From: RUG11237 sp045119215
GTDB taxonomy: Bacteria > Bacillota > Clostridia > Lachnospirales > Lachnospiraceae
Assembly: GCA_045119215.1 (NCBI GenBank)
Contig: JBGVDD010000055.1
Location: forward strand, 1-64,000
Reading direction: 5' to 3'
DNA length: 64,000 nucleotides
The stretch's first letter is position 1; each line of letters begins with the position of its first letter. Both the position numbers and the translations under genes were made by a program. Under the pieces are notes generated by a model that did not search any database, was not told the origin of the DNA, and worked only from the letters and a program-made list of their open reading frames with translations. Of this stretch, positions 59,554 through 64,000 are shown piece after piece.

Positions 59554-60789
59554 TTAATCCCCAATCTCAACAACCCAATTCATCATAGCTTCATAAGTCT
59601 TATGCGGAACTTTGCCTTTACACTTCTTTGCATAATCCCTAATATAATTCTGCTTATAATCAATATATCCTTGCCTTGCTTCTTCCTCAGTATCAAATGT
59701 GCCGACATCCTCATTCTTACCAAGAACAGACATAGTAACATCATATTTACCTGTAGTATTATTCAGAACAATATTTGTATCTGCTCCCCTTTCTTCAAAT
59801 ATCGTATTCGTGAAATGAGGAATCAAAGTACACGTTTCCGAACCATACACAGTATTTCCCTGAATTAAAACGTCCTTATCTAAATCTACTTTTCTATCAC
59901 CCATTTCATTTTCTATGTGCCACAGTCTATAATTAGCAAAATTCAACCATTCAATCTCCGCGGTACATAATGCATAATAAGGTTTTAGTTTATGTGTTTC
60001 TTCGTCATAACATCTCTGCATCATATTTGACCACTTGGAATATATGTAATTATCAGTTCTATTAGCATCGGCATCACTACATCCTAAATAACCGATACCA
60101 AATACTGTCCTTTTCCACTTATTAGCATACCAATCATCAGCCTTATATTTAATATCATTGACAATATCTGTTATCACTTCATCTGTAATCTCTGTCCCTT
60201 CAGTACATCTTTCCAATATAACATTGTACTGTTTATCATTCACAGGATAAATATGTTTATAGAAATTATCAGCCTTGTTATTATCCTTATGCCAACAATG
60301 AGTATTGCCGACCATATCAAAGTTTACAATAAATGCACCGACAACCAATCTCCAAACTTCAATTGTGTGTCTCTGCCATATCCATTTTTCGCCATCATAG
60401 ACATTCTTCTGCAAAGTACAAACCTTTTCACCTGTTTCGTTCTCTTTGGTGCGTTTGATTACATATTTGCCATTGCTGTATTCTAATGGTCTTCCATAGT
60501 TAGAAATCCATGCTTTCTTGTAATTGATAAGTTGTACAAAACATTCATCTGGACTAACTAATTCAATACCAGCTTGCTTTGTATCAAGTATTCTTTCTGG
60601 AAATGGCTCTTTGTATAATCTCTCTATCTTCACAATGCTTTCTTCTGACATATACCCATTCTTTTCAGAAGTATATGCACTACAACAGCTTTTACACCAT
60701 GTTCCCTTTTTAACCTTATTAGAAAATCTTTCTAAAGGTAATTCTCTACCACATTTACTACATATTTTTGTTTCTTTTAATTCGTTCAT
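59554..60789 (-). CDS. Phage HNH-type protein with zinc ribbon and C-terminal DNA-binding repeats
   Basis: 411 residues from ATG 60789 (GGAG 9 bases upstream). The N terminus KICSKCGRELPLERF...WCKSCCS is a zinc ribbon. The middle has VWRLVVGAFIVNF and THCWHKDNNKADN, which resembles an HNH homing-type core. The last 190 residues (GIGYLGCSD, WSNMMQRCYDEETHKLKPYY, VDLDKDVLIQGNTVYGSETC) are homologous to the next gene at 60868 and to a protein type widespread in phages. It may be a homing or DNA-recognition protein. Confidence 0.7.
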   Translation of the reverse strand: MNELKETKICSKCGRELPLERFSNKVKKGTWCKSCCSAYTSEKNGYMSEESIVKIERLYKEPFPERILDTKQAGIELVSPDECFVQLINYKKAWISNYGRPLEYSNGKYVIKRTKENETGEKVCTLQKNVYDGEKWIWQRHTIEVWRLVVGAFIVNFDMVGNTHCWHKDNNKADNFYKHIYPVNDKQYNVILERCTEGTEITDEVITDIVNDIKYKADDWYANKWKRTVFGIGYLGCSDADANRTDNYIYSKWSNMMQRCYDEETHKLKPYYALCTAEIEWLNFANYRLWHIENEMGDRKVDLDKDVLIQGNTVYGSETCTLIPHFTNTIFEERGADTNIVLNNTTGKYDVTMSVLGKNEDVGTFDTEEEARQGYIDYKQNYIRDYAKKCKGKVPHKTYEAMMNWVVEIGD

Positions 60790-60820
60790 ATATAAAATCT
60801 CCTTATCTTCAAGCAAAATA

Positions 60821-60852
60821 AAAGAGACAGCGTGAATAACTCATACTGTCTC
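60821..60852 (-). terminator. Stem-loop between the two related genes
   Basis: GAGACAG/CTGTCTC, perfect 7 bp, followed on the minus strand by TTTTATTTT and, after 20 bases, by the SD of the next gene. Terminator-like but placed like the other leader hairpins. Confidence 0.6.
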
Positions 60853-60867
60853 AATCTAAGAAAAATA

Positions 60868-61470
60868 TTAATCTGTAATTTCTACATTCCAATTTATCAG
60901 AGCATTATATAAACACTCTGGAATACGGTCTTTATAACTCTCCGCAACATTCTTTATATGCAATTCCTTATAAAATTTGTACTCAAAAAATGCTTCTATT
61001 GGTGTTCCGCATCTTGCTACCTTAATCGCCCTGTCTCCACAGGATAAACTTGCAATATATCTTTTTTTCTGCTTATCATAATAAACACCAATAGGGAACT
61101 CTCCACGTATTCTATTTGCACCAACAATTAGCACATTTATCTTTTGAGGTGCAAACACACAGGTATCAGGGCTATAAATCTTATTGCCCCTTACGAGTAT
61201 GTCTTTGTCAAGTTCCATACGTTCACCTGCTATTGAATAGTAATTTTGCAAATACCATTTATTAAAATTATAGAGACTATGCCATTCATCACAAACAACA
61301 CAGTCTCTATATCTTGGTTCTGCATTATGTACTTTTTCATCGTAGCATCTTTGGAGCATCATTCTCCACGCTCTATAACTTGGAATATCGGATAGCTTTA
61401 CACCTTCTAACTCTTTGCCGTAATAGCCAATCCCATAATAAATTTTATCTAATCCGTTCTTGATTGCCAT
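60868..61470 (-). CDS. Phage DNA-recognition protein related to the previous gene's C terminus
   Basis: 200 residues. YGIGYYGKELEG, WRMMLQRCYDEKVHNAEPRY, MELDKDILVRGNKIYSPDTC and FPIGVYYDKQKKRYIASL align block by block with the C-terminal half of the protein at 59554. The block order is that of phage proteins with an AP2-like or homing-associated fold. It starts 2 bases past the primase stop with GAGGTG as SD. Confidence 0.72.
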   Translation of the reverse strand: MAIKNGLDKIYYGIGYYGKELEGVKLSDIPSYRAWRMMLQRCYDEKVHNAEPRYRDCVVCDEWHSLYNFNKWYLQNYYSIAGERMELDKDILVRGNKIYSPDTCVFAPQKINVLIVGANRIRGEFPIGVYYDKQKKRYIASLSCGDRAIKVARCGTPIEAFFEYKFYKELHIKNVAESYKDRIPECLYNALINWNVEITD

Positions 61471-61472
61471 AG

Positions 61473-63377
61473 TTACACCTCACTCTCAATAATAATACAC
61501 GGATAACCATTTCCCTCTATACCGTATTTTTCTTTTAGTTCCTTATTAAGTTTTACCTTCTTCAATCCATAAGAATCTAAAATCTCTTGAATAGACTTTT
61601 TCCATTGTCTGCCAATAGCACCATCTAAATTAACATCTCTTTCAAATATATAGCCTTGATTTTTGATTGTTTCTAATACTACTGCTGCAAGTTCACCAGT
61701 CAAATAATCTGATTTTGCAGATGTACCTTGTCTATTCTCATACTTGTACTGTGGATATACCTTGTCGGCTAACTCAACACCGAATGTACGCAAGATATAT
61801 TCCCTGCTTAATCCTTTTAAAGTTACGTTGTTGTCTAAAAGAGTACCAGCGATCTTCTCACTGTCCTCTAATGTTGTAAATCCGTATTCTTCTATCTGAT
61901 AGAAATTTACGATTTTCTTAAATCCATACTTTGCACTGATATGTTTTGCTTTTTTCAGTTCATCTTCTGGAATACAATTTAGCTCCACTTTGTTAAGCAT
62001 ATTCAGAAGTGCAAATAATGTAATGGATTGTGACATGGTATTCTTATTCTTGCGTTCGCATACTTTCATCAAGTTAGGTAAACTTGCAAAGAATAATGGC
62101 TTACCTTCTAATTGCAATCCATCACTTACATACTTTGTCATATGCATAAGAATCTTTTGAATATCAGATTTTCTTGTACGGATCAGTTTGTTTATTTGTG
62201 GGAATGTCTCTTTGAACTCTTGACTATCCAGATATAAGGCAGAATCAATCATAAGTTGTCTTTGTTGTTCCACCCATTCAGAAGGTTTATAGTTGATTTT
62301 ATATACCTTTTTTATGAAATTGATTGCTTCACTTCTTCTACAATGTGCTAATTGCTCTGTAATAGAAATGATAGTCCTAGCTTGGTTACATCCAAAACAT
62401 TTATAAATCTGTGTTCCATCATCTGTAATATAGATGTGTGCTGAAGGTTTATTATCTTCATGTTTTGGTAATATACAGCAGAATGTACCATTTGGAACAC
62501 CTAAATATTCTTGTAAATCAATAGAATTGATATACTCGTACATCTCTGCTTCTGATTGAAACTGATATACTCCATCTATAAATCTATCGGTTATATCACC
62601 GTCTGGGGATTTAGGTGATACTAATAAAGAATATCTTCTTCTATCAGTATCACTTTTATCCCCCTCTATACCTAATCGCTCTTGTAATAAGGCAACATTT
62701 AGTGTACTGATTGCATCTGTATTATCAGTAAATGCAAGATATTCTTTATGTTTATCCTTAGATTTTGAGAGTGCAGCAGTCGTCTTTTTCTTCTTAGATT
62801 TTGGTTTCGCATTGGAAATATACTGTTCAAAATCATCATTCCAGTATTTTTCAATAACGGACTCCGCATTGATTCTACCATCATAATCAGGATGCAATAC
62901 AACTTGTCCTTTTCCACCAAAGAATAAACGGTCACGATTAAAGCACACTTCATCAATGCCACCGATAACACCCATAAGAGTAGCCTGCAATCTGTCTCTG
63001 ATATTGCCATCTGTAATAACAGTATCATTGCAGAAAATCATACGGAATTTATGATGTTCTTCTTTGTGACTGAATGTTGTGTACATAAAGCAAGGGGTAA
63101 TTCCAAGAGAAATAACCTTGTTATATGCATCCTCAATTCTAATTCCATCGTCAAAATCTAATCCAAACAACTGTTGCTGATACCAATTTTCAGCCTTATT
63201 GCCACCTACTAAAACTCCCGGCTTAAATGATGCTCCGTGGCATAAAGCATCTGCCAAATTCTCAATCGTAATATCCGTTTGAGTTAAACTTTTCTGTACC
63301 CAGCCACATTGCTTTCCTTGTGGTTTTTCAGTGAATCTATGGTTGAAATACATACATTTAATCTTATTGTCATTCAT
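61473..63377 (-). CDS. Primase-like replication protein
   Basis: 634 residues. Residues 60-115 (FGLDFDDG, then TFSHKEEHHKFRMIF) match the hhDhD and sxH blocks of archaeo-eukaryotic-type primases in phage replication proteins. Residues 300-332 (CCILPKHEDNKPSAHI...YKCFGCNQ) are a DnaG-type CHC2 zinc finger (C301, H306, C327, C330). The C terminus ends with a winged-helix-like part. No Walker motif, so no helicase domain. GGAGG at the start. It leads the minus-strand run that continues to 58952. Confidence 0.75.
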   Translation of the reverse strand: MNDNKIKCMYFNHRFTEKPQGKQCGWVQKSLTQTDITIENLADALCHGASFKPGVLVGGNKAENWYQQQLFGLDFDDGIRIEDAYNKVISLGITPCFMYTTFSHKEEHHKFRMIFCNDTVITDGNIRDRLQATLMGVIGGIDEVCFNRDRLFFGGKGQVVLHPDYDGRINAESVIEKYWNDDFEQYISNAKPKSKKKKTTAALSKSKDKHKEYLAFTDNTDAISTLNVALLQERLGIEGDKSDTDRRRYSLLVSPKSPDGDITDRFIDGVYQFQSEAEMYEYINSIDLQEYLGVPNGTFCCILPKHEDNKPSAHIYITDDGTQIYKCFGCNQARTIISITEQLAHCRRSEAINFIKKVYKINYKPSEWVEQQRQLMIDSALYLDSQEFKETFPQINKLIRTRKSDIQKILMHMTKYVSDGLQLEGKPLFFASLPNLMKVCERKNKNTMSQSITLFALLNMLNKVELNCIPEDELKKAKHISAKYGFKKIVNFYQIEEYGFTTLEDSEKIAGTLLDNNVTLKGLSREYILRTFGVELADKVYPQYKYENRQGTSAKSDYLTGELAAVVLETIKNQGYIFERDVNLDGAIGRQWKKSIQEILDSYGLKKVKLNKELKEKYGIEGNGYPCIIIESEV

Positions 63378-63660
63378 TGAACCTCCTTTTTATTAACCTA
63401 GAGATTCAGAAAAATTGTTTGCTACCTTCACATTGAAGATTGCACAACAAATAGACCTCGACAAAGTGTCAAAGCCTTATAAATCCACTTACCCTATGAA
63501 TTTGCAGTATATCTTTATCATATAATGGAAATTTGTGCAGAAAAGCACTATAGAAATAATTAGATTTACTTCTGAATCCCTAGCTTGCAGTTTCTTTTAC
63601 TTGCCCTGCAATGGCAAATATCCTACACTTAAAAGGCTGTAGTCTCGCCTTATATAATTT

Positions 63661-63936
63661 TTAACTGTTCATTATCTTATTCAATTTTTCACCTGCTTTA
63701 AATTTGACTGCCTTATGAGCTGGAATAATATACTCATTTCCATTTTGGGGATTCCTGCCAACTCTTTCCTTTGTATCTTTTACCTCAAATTTACCGAATC
63801 CTGTAAACTTTACCATTCCTTCTTCTTTTAGGCTTTCCAAAAGCGTATTGATAAACAGATTCACATATCTATCTGCTTCCATCTTCTTGATACCGCCATT
63901 TTTAGCCATTCTGTTTGCAAACTGTTCTTTCGTCAT
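63661..63936 (-). CDS. HU-family DNA-binding protein
   Basis: 91 residues from ATG 63936 (GGAG 11 bases upstream), the exact usual HU length. MTKEQFANRMAKNGGIKKME at the start and VKFTGFGKFEVKDTKERVGRNPQNG (the DNA-bending arm) in the second half are diagnostic. A phage copy would organise DNA or replace host HU. The gap 63378-63660 upstream of the primase contains only small inverted repeats (AAGGC/GCCTT, GTGC/GCAC) and no gene. Confidence 0.93.
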   Translation of the reverse strand: MTKEQFANRMAKNGGIKKMEADRYVNLFINTLLESLKEEGMVKFTGFGKFEVKDTKERVGRNPQNGNEYIIPAHKAVKFKAGEKLNKIMNS

Positions 63937-63944
63937 TGTAAATA

Positions 63945-64000
63945 TTACTCCTTTCGTTTTGGACACCATTCAGGACTTATCGCTGGTGGATCAAATTCAC
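63945..64000 (-). CDS. 3' end of a gene entering from the right edge
   Basis: The minus-strand frame ends EFDPPAISPEWCPKRKE followed by TAA at 63945-63947. The P-E-W-C-P ending is seen on many small phage proteins. The stop overlaps the HU ribosome binding site region, as expected for two genes on one mRNA. Most of the gene is outside the window. Confidence 0.5.
   Translation of the reverse strand, partial: EFDPPAISPEWCPKRKE

Noticed and set aside
1..64000. CRISPR array or cas genes
   Set aside because: No regularly spaced repeats with unique spacers of the right size; the five TGTACACC repeats are short, degenerate and irregularly spaced.
17338..64000. Integrative conjugative element rather than prophage
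   Set aside because: No relaxase, VirB4/TraG-like ATPase or coupling protein is seen, while a tape measure and gp10-like gene are. A mosaic with ICE-derived pieces (50118-50402, sigma-like gene) remains possible.
1..64000. Insertion sequences or transposase genes
   Set aside because: No DDE or serine transposase motif was found in any frame and no paired terminal repeats with target duplication were noticed.

Overview
The window looks like an AT-rich Clostridia chromosome, most likely a Lachnospiraceae member. The order rimP-nusA-rnpM-ylxQ-infB-rbfA-nrnA-truB-ribF, the rpsU-alaS-tyrS surroundings and the strong Shine-Dalgarno sites all fit. This taxonomic call is inference from gene content and protein style, not from a search.

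Layout. Bases 1-17176 are ordinary chromosome, nearly all on the minus strand: rpsU (cut by the window edge), alaS, a 48-residue membrane protein, tyrS, a viroplasmin/RNase H protein, a membrane-anchored MutS-like ATPase, a metallo-beta-lactamase-fold hydrolase, then the translation/transcription operon running from rimP down to ribF. A cytidylate-kinase-like gene, a tRNA-Glu(CUC) with its own promoter and terminator, and a tcdA/ThiF gene follow. A mobile element begins immediately after tcdA, between about 17177 and 17338, and runs off the right edge of the window.

The element (about 17.3-64 kb or beyond) reads as a large, mosaic and partly decayed prophage. It has a TTG-started tyrosine integrase and an excisionase at the left end. 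Next come the remains of a late module: a 2154-residue tape measure gene, a gp10-like gene split by an in-frame TAG, and a frameshifted small gene. No terminase, portal or capsid gene is visible in the window. Further right sits a 1082-residue protein with the signatures (DGAG...FQIR...KG, then DFDGD) of the YonO/QDE-1 class of single-chain RNA polymerases. Upstream of it in the transcription direction is a run of small unknown phage genes, a cold-shock protein, a replication-initiator-like double winged-helix protein, and a ParB-like/DUF262 gene pair (33-42.7 kb). A control region with a probable small RNA, operators and an XRE regulator lies at 43.1-44.4 kb. A type I toxin with a convergent antisense RNA, a YHYH/Ig-like surface protein, a ribbon-helix-helix gene and a noncoding stretch with two tandem perfect DnaA boxes follow (44.6-48.3 kb). 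The right part holds a LexA-type DNA-binding domain, a catalytic-domain-only tyrosine recombinase, a RelE/HigA-like toxin-antitoxin pair with an operator palindrome in its promoter, an HNH nuclease, a sigma-70-like factor, a five-copy operator-like array, a J-domain protein, a proteasome-like Ntn hydrolase, two related HNH-type phage proteins, a primase-like protein and HU.

How the parts may work together. The element carries two candidate transcription devices of its own (the YonO-like polymerase and the sigma-like protein), several repressors with recognisable operator DNA, and a replication set (primase, initiator-like protein, HU, DnaA boxes). Many of its minus-strand genes are preceded by a stem-loop a few tens of bases ahead of the ribosome binding site. 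That repeated architecture, the tandem hairpin block next to the polymerase gene and the promoter-terminator-defined small RNAs are the parts least explained by known gene annotation.
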